A stretch of 64,000 nt of DNA, from contig NZ_CP073720.1 of assembly GCF_025137375.1 (NCBI RefSeq), forward strand, positions 10,006,501 to 10,070,500, given 5' to 3'. A program made the translations under genes and the position numbers. The stretch comes from Dactylosporangium fulvum. Lineage in GTDB: Bacteria; Actinomycetota; Actinomycetes; Mycobacteriales; Micromonosporaceae. Positions 46,488 through 56,094 of the stretch are shown here, one piece after another. Each line of letters opens with the position of its first letter. The first letter of the stretch is position 1. The notes below the pieces were generated by a model, which did not search any database, had not been told where the DNA came from, and worked only from the letters and a program-made list of their open reading frames with translations.

Positions 46488-47423
46488 GAAGATCCCCCGA
46501 TCGGTTCGGCAATGTCCAGGGTGGACGTTCGTCGCGCCGGATCTCGATGCGGGGCATGGTCACGCATCGATATGGTCACGTGCCGGGTTTTCCCTCGTCC
46601 GCCCCTCGATCGGCGGATGCGATGCAGCCGGGGCCACTGCTCGCCGGTCTCCCTTGTGGGGCCTCCAGCGCGTCCGTGGTCCGGGTGGTTCGGGCGGCCA
46701 GGGAGCCGACGGCGAGCGCGCACGCCGACGCGCTCCGGCATCGTCGCCGCCCGGCCGCGGCCGGTGCCGGAGACCGGCAGTGTGTTCCGGGTCGTCGGGC
46801 GCTTCGTAAGGCGATGTCCCGAATATCGGCATTGCGGGAGTGTGTGGCGAGTCGGTCACGGCGGTCCCGGCCTGCGCGACGCGCCGTCTCGACGGGCTCC
46901 CCTTCAATCTCATGCCGTCCGACGCCAGGTTCGGCGGCGGCATGGACCGATGAAGCAATACGACGCTCATGGTGGAGGTTCACGGCACCTCGGTTGTCGC
47001 TGCGGGCAGCCGTCTTGACGTTTTCACCACGTCCGGTAACGGAGTCGTCACGACCGGGATCGGAACGCCGCCAGCACGCAGGTATCGCAATGCCAGTTCA
47101 ACTTGCGGTTACGCACGACGCGCATGATATCTAATTCATGTCGGCCTATGTAACCGTGAGCGACGTCTTGATTTCTCTTTGTGATTAACGTCTCACTCGA
47201 CTCCGCAGAATAGATGCGCCACGATATGCGGGGGCCGATGATCCTTTTCGTAGTCGACCGAGTTGATGCCAGAAAACCTCGTTGCTTGCAGAACCGCCGG
47301 GCCACTCGCATGCGGACGCCCCTGGTGTGGCGGTGCCCCCCTAGCAACACGTGAGGTCAGCCGAGCACGCCAAGCGTGCGACGTGGCGGACGTGAGACGT
47401 AGCCGATTTCGAATGGACCAACC
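46488..47423. other. Long intergenic region before the prenylindole cluster
   Basis: Over 900 bases. The left half is high in GC with no convincing gene. The right half, about 47000-47300, is distinctly richer in A and T, as expected for a promoter region of the cluster. A minus-strand frame of 100 residues here is not protein-like. No CRISPR, RNA gene or strong hairpin was seen. Confidence 0.45.
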
Positions 47424-47438
47424 CAGGAGGAACAGCTC

Positions 47439-48593
47439 ATGGGCGACCTGTCCGTCTTCGAGTATTTACGTGGGCAACTGGCACGATTGTGCGAGGTGGC
47501 TGAAGCCGAGCCGGGCCCACCCATCGACCTGTTGAGAGATCTTCTCGGCCCCGTCGGATCGCACCGACTGTCCGAGTCACCCGCTTGGCCGTCCAACGTC
47601 GCGGACGATCACACCCCCGTCGAATTCTCCATCGCCTTCAACAAGGAAGAGCCGCCAACCCTGCGGATTCTGGGTGAGGCAATAGGTTCACCACCCGGCA
47701 CTCTGCCGAATCTGTCCGCCGCTCACAGCTTTCTCGACACGCAGGCGCACCGGTTCGGTCTGTCGACCTCCCAATGGGACAAAGTGCAGGATCTCTTCAC
47801 CACGGAGCACCCACAGGGGGAGTTTGCCCTGTGGTGGTCGCTGGTGTTTCGCAGCCGCCGACGGCCGGAATTCAAGGTGTACTTCAACCCGGAGGTCGAT
47901 GGAGCAGAGCGGGCCCCGAAGCTGGTGGCCGAAGCGCTGCACCGGCTCGGGTTGGGCACGTCCTACCGGACCATGCTGGACCACGGTGTCCGGCAAGGCG
48001 AGCTGGGGCGGGATGACCGGCTGACGTTCTTCGCGCTGGACCTGCACGACGGGCCGCAAGCCCGTGTGAAGCTCTACCTCACCCACCACGGCGCTGAGGT
48101 CCGGGACGTGGTCCGGGCGGCCGGCGCGGTCGACGACGTGGACGTGACCGCACTCGCCGAGTTCTGCGCGGTCGCCGGCGGTGGTACCGGACCTTTCAAC
48201 CGCCGGCCGCTCGTGAGTAGCTACACCCTCACCCAGGGCGCCGAAAAACCGGTCGGCTACAGCCTGTACGTGCCGATCCGAAGTTACGTCCACGACGACG
48301 AGGAGGCCCGGGACCGAGTGGCGGCGTTGCTCGCCCTGCACGGATTCGACAGCTCGGCGCTCGATCGGGCGATCACCGCGGTGACACAGCGCCCGCTTCG
48401 TGCCGGTGTCGGGCTGATCGCCCACGTCTCACTGCGGCTGGGCCCACCACGACCGGGCGTGACCGTCTACCTGTCGTCCGAGGCGTACCAGGTGAGTCCA
48501 CCGCGTCCACGGCGGGCACCGGCGATCCGACACCCGGCTGAGCACCTGTTCGAGCACTCGGCCGAGCTGCCGGCCGAACGCAGCGCCGCCTGA
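47439..48593 (+). CDS. DMATS-type indole/tryptophan prenyltransferase
   Basis: A 384-residue ABBA-fold aromatic prenyltransferase. It shows the repeated strand motifs that hold the diphosphate: RPEFKVYFNPEVDG, ARVKLYLTHHG, GYSLYVPIRSYV and GVTVYLSSEAYQVS. These Lys, Arg and Tyr positions match bacterial DMATS enzymes (CymD, IptA) that transfer dimethylallyl diphosphate to tryptophan or indole rings. The length fits. The ATG at 47439 follows AGGAGG. The C-terminal 25 residues are a His/Glu-rich tail. The position prenylated cannot be read from sequence. It starts a three-gene cluster with tryptophanase and a flavin monooxygenase. Confidence 0.88.
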   Translation: MGDLSVFEYLRGQLARLCEVAEAEPGPPIDLLRDLLGPVGSHRLSESPAWPSNVADDHTPVEFSIAFNKEEPPTLRILGEAIGSPPGTLPNLSAAHSFLDTQAHRFGLSTSQWDKVQDLFTTEHPQGEFALWWSLVFRSRRRPEFKVYFNPEVDGAERAPKLVAEALHRLGLGTSYRTMLDHGVRQGELGRDDRLTFFALDLHDGPQARVKLYLTHHGAEVRDVVRAAGAVDDVDVTALAEFCAVAGGGTGPFNRRPLVSSYTLTQGAEKPVGYSLYVPIRSYVHDDEEARDRVAALLALHGFDSSALDRAITAVTQRPLRAGVGLIAHVSLRLGPPRPGVTVYLSSEAYQVSPPRPRRAPAIRHPAEHLFEHSAELPAERSAA

Positions 48594-48621
48594 TACCCCC
48601 GAACGTTCAAGGAGCGAAGCT

Positions 48622-50037
48622 ATGCTCACAGGCCCGGCCAAACTGCCGCCGCCATACCGGATCAAGGTCGTCGAACCGATTCCCTTCCTCAGCGCCGACG
48701 AGCGCCGACTGGCCTTGGCGGAGGCCGGCCACAACCCGTTCAATCTGCGCGCCGACCAGATCACCATCGACCTGCTCTCCGACTCGGGCACAGGCGCCAC
48801 CTCGGCTGCGCAGGAAGCCGCCGCCGCACTCGGCGACGAGTCCTACGCGGGGGCCCGATCCTGGTTCCGGTTCCGCGACGAGGTCCGTGACCTCACCGGC
48901 TATCCACACATCCTGCCGGTTCACCAGGGCCGGGCCGGCGAGCGGATCCTGTTCAGCAGCCTGCTGAAACCCGGCCAGATCTGCATCAGCAACACCCACT
49001 TCGACACCACCCACGCCAACGTCAAACTGGCCGGCGCCGAACCACGGGACCTGCCGTGCCCCGAAGCGGCCGACCTCGACAGTGACGAACCGTTCAAGGG
49101 CAACATCGACCTTGCCGCACTGGAACGAGTCCTGACCGGCCCCGAGGGACACCGCGTCGGGCTGGTCCTGGTGACCATCACCAACAACGGCCTCGGTGCG
49201 CAGCCGGTATCCATGGCCAACCTCGAGGCCGTCCGGGAGCTATGCCAGCGCCACGCCGTGCCGTTCTTTTTGGACGCGGCGCGGTTCGCGGAAAACGCCT
49301 GGCTGGTCCGCGAACGGGAGCCGGCCTACAGCGACTGGACACCGCGGCAGATCGCCACCCGCGCTTTCCAGCTCGCTGACGGATGCGTGGTGTCCTTGAA
49401 GAAGGACGGATTGACGGCGATCGGCGGACTCATCGGCCTACGTGACGACGAGCTGCATGCCACGTGTGAGGCGAACCTGATCGCCACCGAAGGGTTCAGC
49501 ACCTACGGCGGGCTGGCCGGCCACGACCTCGAACGACTCGCCCAAGGGCTGAAGGAGGTCGTCGACCCGGCATACCTGCAGTCCCGCGCCGCATCCACCG
49601 CACGACTGGCCCAGATGATCAACGATGCCGGCGTGGACACCATCCAGCCGCCCGGCATCCACGCCCTGTACCTCAACGCCGGCAGGCTGCTGCCCCACCT
49701 GGCGCCGCACGAGTTCCCCGGGCACTCCCTCGGGTGTCAGCTGTATCTCGACGGTGGCATCCGCTGCGCCGAGCTCGGGTCGCTGTATCTGGGCGGCATG
49801 GACGACGAGCACCGACTCGTCACCCCCGCGCCCTTCGAGCTCGTGCGGTTGGCGATCCCACGCCGGGTCTACACCGACGCGCACTTTGAGTACGTGGCAT
49901 CAGTGCTCGCCGACATCGCCAAGGAACCCGAGCGGGTCCGCGGCTATCGGATCGTCTCGTCACCACCCCTGCTGCGGCACTTCAAGGTACGGCTGGAACC
50001 GCTCGCGGCGGGACCGACCGCCGGAGCCGTGGCATAG
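48622..50037 (+). CDS. tnaA: Tryptophanase (PLP beta-eliminating lyase)
   Basis: A 471-residue enzyme that splits tryptophan (or a substituted tryptophan) into indole, pyruvate and ammonia. The PLP lysine is Lys261 in SLKKDGLTAIGGLIGL. Other family hallmarks are SDSGTGATS near residue 54, HQGRAGERILFS, FFLDAARFAEN and GFSTYGGLAGHDLERLAQGL. RBS AAGGAG. In this cluster it likely acts on a prenylated tryptophan to give prenylindole, but plain tryptophan is also possible. It follows the prenyltransferase by 28 bases. Confidence 0.9.
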   Translation: MLTGPAKLPPPYRIKVVEPIPFLSADERRLALAEAGHNPFNLRADQITIDLLSDSGTGATSAAQEAAAALGDESYAGARSWFRFRDEVRDLTGYPHILPVHQGRAGERILFSSLLKPGQICISNTHFDTTHANVKLAGAEPRDLPCPEAADLDSDEPFKGNIDLAALERVLTGPEGHRVGLVLVTITNNGLGAQPVSMANLEAVRELCQRHAVPFFLDAARFAENAWLVREREPAYSDWTPRQIATRAFQLADGCVVSLKKDGLTAIGGLIGLRDDELHATCEANLIATEGFSTYGGLAGHDLERLAQGLKEVVDPAYLQSRAASTARLAQMINDAGVDTIQPPGIHALYLNAGRLLPHLAPHEFPGHSLGCQLYLDGGIRCAELGSLYLGGMDDEHRLVTPAPFELVRLAIPRRVYTDAHFEYVASVLADIAKEPERVRGYRIVSSPPLLRHFKVRLEPLAAGPTAGAVA

Positions 50038-50115
50038 CCGGAAGTTCAAGGCGGTCCTGGAGACCGCTCCTGTACATGCCGACCAAGAGACCTCGACCCT
50101 GCAAAGGATGCAGCG

Positions 50116-51381
50116 ATGCGCAGAATCCTGATTGTGGGCGCGGGCCAGTGCGGGCTGCTGCTCGGCCACGGCCTGCTTCGCGCAGGCGATTACGACGTGA
50201 CCATCCTGTCGGCACGGACCCCCGACGAGCTTCGCCGGTCCCGGCCGACATCGACCCAAGTCATGTTCGGCCCAGCGGTGGCCGTCGAACAGCGACTCGG
50301 GCTCGATCTGTGGGCCGGCGACACACCCGACATCGCCGGGCTGCATTGGACCGTCGCGGCGCCACCCGGCGGCGACCGCCTGGACATCTACGGTGCCCTG
50401 GATACGCCGGCGCGCAGCACCGACCAGCGGGTCAAGATGGCCGGCTGGCTGGAGCTTTTCGAGGAACTCGGCGGAACCGTCCACACCAAGGAAGCGGCCA
50501 TCGGCGATCTCGACGAGATCGCCGAGTCCGGCCACTACGACCTGATCGTCATCGCCGCCGGCCGCGGCGACCTGACCGCGCTGTTCGACCGGGATCCCTC
50601 CCGCTCCCCGTACACCACACCGCAGCGCGGCCTGGCCGCCGCCTACGTCCACGGCATGGGCCGCGACCCGGACACCGACCTGTGGCCCAACGTCACGTTC
50701 ACGGTGCTGCCCGGCGCCGGCGAGCTGATCCTGATCCCGGCGCTGACCACAACGGGGCAGTGCGACATCCTGTTCTGGGAGGCCGTCCCCGGCGGGCCGC
50801 TGGACGTGTTCGGCGACCGTCCCGGCCCGGACGAACATCTGACGCGGGCGGTCGGACTGATCCGCGAACACACTCCGTGGCTGTACGAGCGTTGTGCCCA
50901 CCTGGAGTTGACCGACCCCCACGCCACCCTGACCGGCCGCTTCACCCCCACCGTGCGGCGGCCGATCGGCGAACTGCCCTCGGGCGGGCTGGTCTTGGGG
51001 GCCGCCGACGTGCTCGTCACCAACGACCCCGTCGTCGCGCAGGGCGCCAACGCCGCCGCACGGTGTGCCGCCGCCTACCTGGCCGCGATCCTCGACCACG
51101 GTGACGATCCGTTCGACCGTGACTGGATGCACAACACCTTCGAACGGTTCTGGGCGGACACCGCCGAGCGGGTGACCAACCTGACCAACGGGATGCTCCA
51201 GCCGCCGCCCGAACACGTCCAACGCATCCTCGCCACGGCGGCGCGGCACCCTGAGGTGGCCAGCCGCCTCGCCAACGGGTTCGCCGACCCGAACAGCCTC
51301 ACCGACTGGTTCATGACCCCGGACGGCGCCGACCGCTACCTCAGCCAGGTCGCAGCCCACGCCGGCCAGCTGGCGGTGTGA
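50116..51381 (+). CDS. StyA/indole-type FAD monooxygenase
   Basis: A 421-residue flavoprotein. The Rossmann motif is ILIVGAGQCGLLLGHGLL near residue 5. The second part matches styrene/indole monooxygenases: GRGDLTALFDRDPSRSPYTT, ILFWEAVPGGPLDVF and VLGAADVLVTNDPVVAQGAN. Such enzymes epoxidise indole or styrene using FADH2 from a separate reductase; no reductase gene (styB-like) is in the window. It should oxidise the indole or prenylindole made by the preceding enzymes. RBS AAAGGA. Confidence 0.85.
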   Translation: MRRILIVGAGQCGLLLGHGLLRAGDYDVTILSARTPDELRRSRPTSTQVMFGPAVAVEQRLGLDLWAGDTPDIAGLHWTVAAPPGGDRLDIYGALDTPARSTDQRVKMAGWLELFEELGGTVHTKEAAIGDLDEIAESGHYDLIVIAAGRGDLTALFDRDPSRSPYTTPQRGLAAAYVHGMGRDPDTDLWPNVTFTVLPGAGELILIPALTTTGQCDILFWEAVPGGPLDVFGDRPGPDEHLTRAVGLIREHTPWLYERCAHLELTDPHATLTGRFTPTVRRPIGELPSGGLVLGAADVLVTNDPVVAQGANAAARCAAAYLAAILDHGDDPFDRDWMHNTFERFWADTAERVTNLTNGMLQPPPEHVQRILATAARHPEVASRLANGFADPNSLTDWFMTPDGADRYLSQVAAHAGQLAV

Positions 51382-51397
51382 GCTTTCGAGTCACCGA

Positions 51398-51949
51398 TCA
51401 ACTGACCGGCATGCGCGCCATCGCGTGCCGAACCAGGGTGATCAATGCCTGCTTGCTGGATGCCTTGTCGCGGGCATCGACCCACAGGAACGGAACGGAG
51501 GGATCGAGCTCCAGGGCAGCGCGAATCTCCTCCTGGCTGTACAGACACTCACCGAAGAACCGGTTGACGGCAACGACGAACGGTATACCCCGCCGCTCGA
51601 AAAAGTCGACGGCGGGGAAGCTGGTGCCGAGCCTTCTGGTGTCGACCAGCACGATCGCACCCACTGCGCCCTGCGCGAGTTCGTCCCACATGAACCAGAA
51701 CCGGTCCTGCCCCGGCGTGCCGAACAGGTAGAGCACGACGTCGGGGCTGATGGTGATGCGTCCGAAGTCCAGGGCGACCGTGGTGTTCGTCTTGTCCTCG
51801 ATGCCCGTTACGTCGTCTACGCCGACACTGGCCTGGGTGAGGACTTCCTCCGTGGTCAGTGGCGGAATCTCGCTGACCGAGGCGACCAACGTGGTCTTGC
51901 CGGTACCGAAGCCGCCTGCCACAACGACCTTGACTGATTGGCGATTCAC
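51398..51949 (-). CDS. cvnD: Conservon GTP-binding protein (CvnD-like)
   Basis: A 183-residue small G protein of the actinomycete conservon type. P-loop VAGGFGTGKTTLV, switch-like DFGRITI, DTPG-equivalent LFGTPGQDRFWFMW, and NKxD-like VAVNRFFGE. Last of four genes. It likely works at the membrane with the kinase, roadblock and DUF742 proteins as a signalling module. It converges with the prenylindole cluster with only 16 bases between their stops. Confidence 0.9.
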   Translation of the reverse strand: MNRQSVKVVVAGGFGTGKTTLVASVSEIPPLTTEEVLTQASVGVDDVTGIEDKTNTTVALDFGRITISPDVVLYLFGTPGQDRFWFMWDELAQGAVGAIVLVDTRRLGTSFPAVDFFERRGIPFVVAVNRFFGECLYSQEEIRAALELDPSVPFLWVDARDKASSKQALITLVRHAMARMPVS

Positions 51950-51967
51950 GTATGTCAGTCCTCTTGC

Positions 51968-52333
51968 CTAGAGTCTTTCGAGGCCGGCAAGCACCGTTTC
52001 CAGCATCCGACGATCCACGATCGTCTGCTGCGCCGGAAATCCGATGCCGAGATACCCCTGCTCAAGGAGCACGTCAACCATGACTTTCATGATGGTGAGC
52101 GGGCAGTTCGCGTAGGCGGCGAGCTCAGCGATGGACATCCAGTTCGCGCACCGGCTGACGATGTCCTCATACTCCGGCTCTAGTCGTCTCGCGTTGGCCG
52201 GGATGGCGATGACCTGAGTGGCGAGGTCCAGGCTGTTGTTCCGTGGACTCGTCTTCCCGTTGACAAGGATGTACAGCGGGACGAGCCGCCCGCCCTCTGC
52301 CTCGTCGTCGCCGTCCCATACGTCATGCACCAT
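51968..52333 (-). CDS. cvnC: DUF742 protein (CvnC-like)
   Basis: A 121-residue winged-helix-like protein: LVPLYILVNGKTSPRNNSLD, WMSIAELAAYANCPLTIMKV and VDVLLEQGYLGIGFPA. Overlaps cvnB by 11 bases. Function within conservons is not fully defined; it may bind the roadblock or G protein. Confidence 0.88.
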   Translation of the reverse strand: MVHDVWDGDDEAEGGRLVPLYILVNGKTSPRNNSLDLATQVIAIPANARRLEPEYEDIVSRCANWMSIAELAAYANCPLTIMKVMVDVLLEQGYLGIGFPAQQTIVDRRMLETVLAGLERL

Positions 52334-52760
52334 GGCCCAGGCCAGGTTGACCGTTGCCCGCCAGCGCAGCCGAGCGTGCTTCGGTGCCGAGATACTCGCC
52401 GATGCGGGTCACCAGGCGACGCATCTCGTAGGCGACCGTGCCCATGTCGACAGCTGACTCGCACAGCACCGCCAGACGAGCGTTCGGCCCGGCAGCGGCG
52501 AGAAACAGGACCCGATCGTGGTACTCGATGACAACCTGGTCCACCGGGCCGCTGCCGATGCGTCGTCCCGTGCCCGCGGCAACGCTGTACATCGAAGACG
52601 ACGCGGCGGCCAGGATCTCCGCGGTGTCCTGCGGCAGCGACGTGGATTTCTGAATGATCAGCCCGTCGGTGGAGACGACGACCGCATCGCGAACATGCGG
52701 AACCTTGACAAGATCGTCCAGCAACCAGGTCAGGTCATTCTGCGGTGTTGAGTAGGTCAT
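52323..52760 (-). CDS. cvnB: Roadblock/LC7 protein (CvnB-like)
   Basis: A 145-residue roadblock-fold protein: LTWLLDDLVKVPHVRDAVVV, STDGLIIQKST, VEYHDRVLFLAAAGP-like strand and VDMGTVAYEMRRLVTRIG. Such proteins regulate small G proteins. Overlaps the kinase gene by four bases (ATGA). Confidence 0.9.
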   Translation of the reverse strand: MTYSTPQNDLTWLLDDLVKVPHVRDAVVVSTDGLIIQKSTSLPQDTAEILAAASSSMYSVAAGTGRRIGSGPVDQVVIEYHDRVLFLAAAGPNARLAVLCESAVDMGTVAYEMRRLVTRIGEYLGTEARSAALAGNGQPGLGHGA

Positions 52761-55288
52761 GCTTCCCCGCCTTGATCAGCGCTGGTGAAAGTGTTGCCGT
52801 TGCTCGCTGTCCGACCGTCGGACGGCGTCAATCCGGATCGTCCTCGCTGGTACCGCGTGTACCGGTCCCGGACGTCTTCCGGTGACTTCGCTGCCGTCGC
52901 CCCCTGTGCCCTGGTGTCTGGCGTGTCTTCCTCGCGCAGCTCGGGCGCGAGGTGTTGTTGGGGTTGGCGGTGCGGTAGCACCGGCCGGGTGGCGGCTTGC
53001 GGATTGGGCGGCTCGGTGCCCACCCCATACGCAGCGGACGACGCCCGTTGCCGGGGAGCTACGGCGCTTCCATTGGAAAAGTCGCTGCTCCTCACGCCGC
53101 CGGTGAGGTCGGCTCGGCGATGTGCGGCAGCGTGGACGACGTGGGGTTCACGGGGTTCCGGGATTGACCCGGTGGAGGCCGTCGGGGCGGCCGCGACGGT
53201 CGCGACCCCGGCCGCAGGGCGCAGGTCGTAGCGTCGGATGTCGTCGGGTCGAGCGGTCCTTGTCACGGCCGGATGAATGCCGGTATCGATCCTCTCAGCG
53301 GCAAGCGCGGCGGGCGACTCGGGCACGTCGGACACTTCGGGTTCGATGGACCCGGTGGTGACGAGCACCCGCTCAGGCAGCAGCACGATGGCCAACAGCC
53401 CGCCGTACGCGGACCTGCGGATACTGACCTGAACGCCGTCGCGCTTGGCCAGCTCGGCCACGACGTACAGGCCGACCTGGGTGCCACCCTTGAGCTCGGT
53501 CACGTCCGGAGTAGGCGCGGTGGCCAGCAGCTCGTTGGCGCGTTCCACGGCTTCTGCGTTCATGCCGACGCCGGCGTCTTCGATTTCCACCGCGACGCCG
53601 TGCGGAACCTCGACGCACGTGACCCAGACCGTTGTCGTCGGCGGGGAGAACGCCAGCGCGTTGTCCAGTAGCTCGGCCAAGAGGTGGACGGTTCCGGCGA
53701 TGGCCGGCCCGACCAGTGCCACGTCAGGCGCGTCACGAAGCGTGATCCGCTGGTAGTGCTGCGTCTCGGCGAATGCCGCCAGTAGCACCCGACGCAGCGG
53801 CACCGGGTTCTTGAAACGCCGGCCGATCTGGCCACCGGCCAGGATGACGAGGTTCTCCAGGAAGCGCCGGGTCTGGTTGAGCTGGTGGTGGATGTCGAAC
53901 AGCTGCGGGAGCACCTCCTCGTCACCGATCCGCTTCTGCAGGCCTTCGATCACCTGGAGGCCGCGTTGCAGAGGGCGCTGAGGGCGGCGCGCGACGCCCA
54001 TGAGCATCGCGGTGCCGGCAGCCCGGGTCTTCGCCTCGTCGACGGCCGCACCCGCGGCAACGTGCAGCGACCGGTTGATGACGTCTGCGACCTGACCGAT
54101 CTCGTCGCTTCCGTAGTCCTTGGTCGGTAGCTCGACCTCGAGGTCAACCGGTTCGCGCCGGCGCAGCCGGTCCATCATGGCGGGCAGCCGCTGATCGACC
54201 GTCTCGGCGGCGTCCCTGCCCAGCCGCGCCAAGCGCACGGACAGACCTTGGTCCACCAGTACCTGCGATTGACGGACCGCCCACAGGATCGCACCGATCG
54301 CGACACAGAGCGCGATCAGACTTCCCAGTGATGCGGCGAGCAGCTGATTGTTTCCGGTACGCAGGGTCTGGGCCGACACCTGGTCGGCTTCCAGAACGGT
54401 CAGATCGATCAGTTGGTCGGAGACCTGGCGGGTCAGCGCCTGCCAGCGAGCAGCGTCGACGGGCAGTGTGCGAGGCACGCCATTGCGCCACGGGCCGCTG
54501 GCGATGATCGCGTTCTCCGCGGCGACAAGCTGCTTCCACGCGTCACTCGCCGTGACGTCCTCATACCGCTGACGTACCTCCGGCTGCAGGTGTGGAGCAA
54601 CGGTCGTCAGACCGAACCGATAGGCGCCCACCATATTGACGAATGCGAGATGGTCCTGGTCGCTGAGCGCGCGGGCCCCGAACGCGGCCTCGATCGCCGA
54701 TCCGGCGCGGGACATCAGGTCGCTGGCCCGCCACACCTCGGTCGCCGCGATGCCCCCCTTGGTCGCCGTGGCGTCGGGCACCATCCGGGCCTGCGTGTCG
54801 AACAGGGCGGTGGCGGCATCAAGCAGCTGGTTGTAGAAGTCGTAGGCATCCTGGGCGTCGGCCGACTTGGCGTCGATCGTGCTTCGCACACCCGGAAGCT
54901 GGTCCAGGAAACCCGTCACCGCTTTCCACCGCGTCACGATGGACTGCGGAGCGTTGGCCAGCCCCGCATCAGCGACAGTACGCAGTTCCGCCAGGCGCTG
55001 ATCGGTCTGCTGCCGTTGCTCAAGCAGCTCCTGCACGCCCCTCGACGGCTGGCTGAGGTAACCGACGCTCAGTCGCCGCTCCTGCTGGATCGACGCCAAC
55101 GCGGAAACCGCCGGAATCGACACCTTGCGGACGCCGTTGGCGACCTCCCGGTTGTACCAACCTTGAAACACGAGATACCCGGACGCTACGAGCCACAGGG
55201 TCACTGCCACGACACCAGGGACGAGGACCAGCCTGATGATCCGCCGCTTGATGGACCGCTGTCGACCACCGCGCCGGTTCGACGCCAT
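52757..55288 (-). CDS. cvnA: Nitrate-sensor-like histidine kinase (CvnA-like)
   Basis: An 843-residue membrane kinase when started at ATG 55288 (MASNRRGGRQRSIKRRIIRL). An N-terminal transmembrane helix, an extracytoplasmic NIT-type helical domain with IQQERRLSVGYLSQPSRGVQ, a second helix near residue 315 (SLGSLIALCVAIGAILWAV), then a linker and a HATPase domain: ELLDNALAFSPPTTTVWVTC, IEDAGVGMNAEAVERANELL and GTQVGLYVVAELAKRDGVQV. A long Pro/Ala/Ser/Thr-rich tail follows. TTG 55351 or GTG 55339 are alternative starts. Conserved in conservons; the signal is unknown. Confidence 0.88.
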   Translation of the reverse strand: MASNRRGGRQRSIKRRIIRLVLVPGVVAVTLWLVASGYLVFQGWYNREVANGVRKVSIPAVSALASIQQERRLSVGYLSQPSRGVQELLEQRQQTDQRLAELRTVADAGLANAPQSIVTRWKAVTGFLDQLPGVRSTIDAKSADAQDAYDFYNQLLDAATALFDTQARMVPDATATKGGIAATEVWRASDLMSRAGSAIEAAFGARALSDQDHLAFVNMVGAYRFGLTTVAPHLQPEVRQRYEDVTASDAWKQLVAAENAIIASGPWRNGVPRTLPVDAARWQALTRQVSDQLIDLTVLEADQVSAQTLRTGNNQLLAASLGSLIALCVAIGAILWAVRQSQVLVDQGLSVRLARLGRDAAETVDQRLPAMMDRLRRREPVDLEVELPTKDYGSDEIGQVADVINRSLHVAAGAAVDEAKTRAAGTAMLMGVARRPQRPLQRGLQVIEGLQKRIGDEEVLPQLFDIHHQLNQTRRFLENLVILAGGQIGRRFKNPVPLRRVLLAAFAETQHYQRITLRDAPDVALVGPAIAGTVHLLAELLDNALAFSPPTTTVWVTCVEVPHGVAVEIEDAGVGMNAEAVERANELLATAPTPDVTELKGGTQVGLYVVAELAKRDGVQVSIRRSAYGGLLAIVLLPERVLVTTGSIEPEVSDVPESPAALAAERIDTGIHPAVTRTARPDDIRRYDLRPAAGVATVAAAPTASTGSIPEPREPHVVHAAAHRRADLTGGVRSSDFSNGSAVAPRQRASSAAYGVGTEPPNPQAATRPVLPHRQPQQHLAPELREEDTPDTRAQGATAAKSPEDVRDRYTRYQRGRSGLTPSDGRTASNGNTFTSADQGGEA

Positions 55289-56094
55289 CGACTGATCGCG
55301 GCCATCTGAATCGTGCTGTCTGTTTGTGGGGTCGGCCACTTTTCGCGCCAACTCTCATCCAATCATAGGCAGCCCAAGGGGACGGCGGGCGACAATTGCT
55401 GGCCAACGCCGATACGGGTCCAACCCTACCGGTGCGGTCGGCGCTCGCACTACCCATCCGGCACTGTGCTGTATGGCTCCTTTGATTTGCGGTGGTCAGA
55501 GGCGATGCCGTCGCCATAAGGCCTCGACTTCCTTGCGGTCAGCCCAAACAGCACAGCAAGGTAACCAGTGGGCCGGCCCGACAAGGGACAATGTGGATGA
55601 CGAGTTTAGCGACGATTCCCCCCGAATTGTGATTCGGTCTTCGTCGACCACCTGCAGCCTGAGCTGGTGTTTCCGTGCGACCCGGCCGCGTGGTCGGCCC
55701 TTGTACGGCGCCGGGCGGCTGCGCGTGCAGCCGGCCCAGGGTTCGCGAGTGGTGCTGCTGGATGGCGACCTGCCGCCGTCGCCGCGGTGAGCGGTTCCGT
55801 GGTTGACGCCGGATGCCGCCGGCCGGTGCCGCGCCGACCAGAAAACACAGCGCCTGCCTCTGTCCCGCCGACGGCGGGCAGTCATTTGCTCGAACGATGC
55901 GCGGTGCTCCCGGCCCGATGTCGACACCGGTGCTTTCATTGAAACGAGCAGCCTGTAGGCATGGCGATCTCACCGCATACGTTACTATAGTGTTCATAGG
56001 CGTATGACGATATGGGCATACTCCAATTATTACAGGTAGCTTACGGCGCCGCCCCGGACCGACCGCCGGGAGCCGAACCGCGCGGGCCGCCCCC
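55289..56094. other. Intergenic region with AT-rich segment
   Basis: About 800 bases between the conservon and the export operon. No convincing gene. A segment at about 55960-56040 is markedly AT-rich for this genome and contains several TA-rich steps, suggesting a promoter or a scar. No hairpin stands out. Confidence 0.4.

Noticed and set aside
47048..47350. A 100-residue minus-strand frame in the region before the prenylindole genes
   Set aside because: The composition is not protein-like, no ribosome-binding site is visible and it covers the likely promoter of the cluster.
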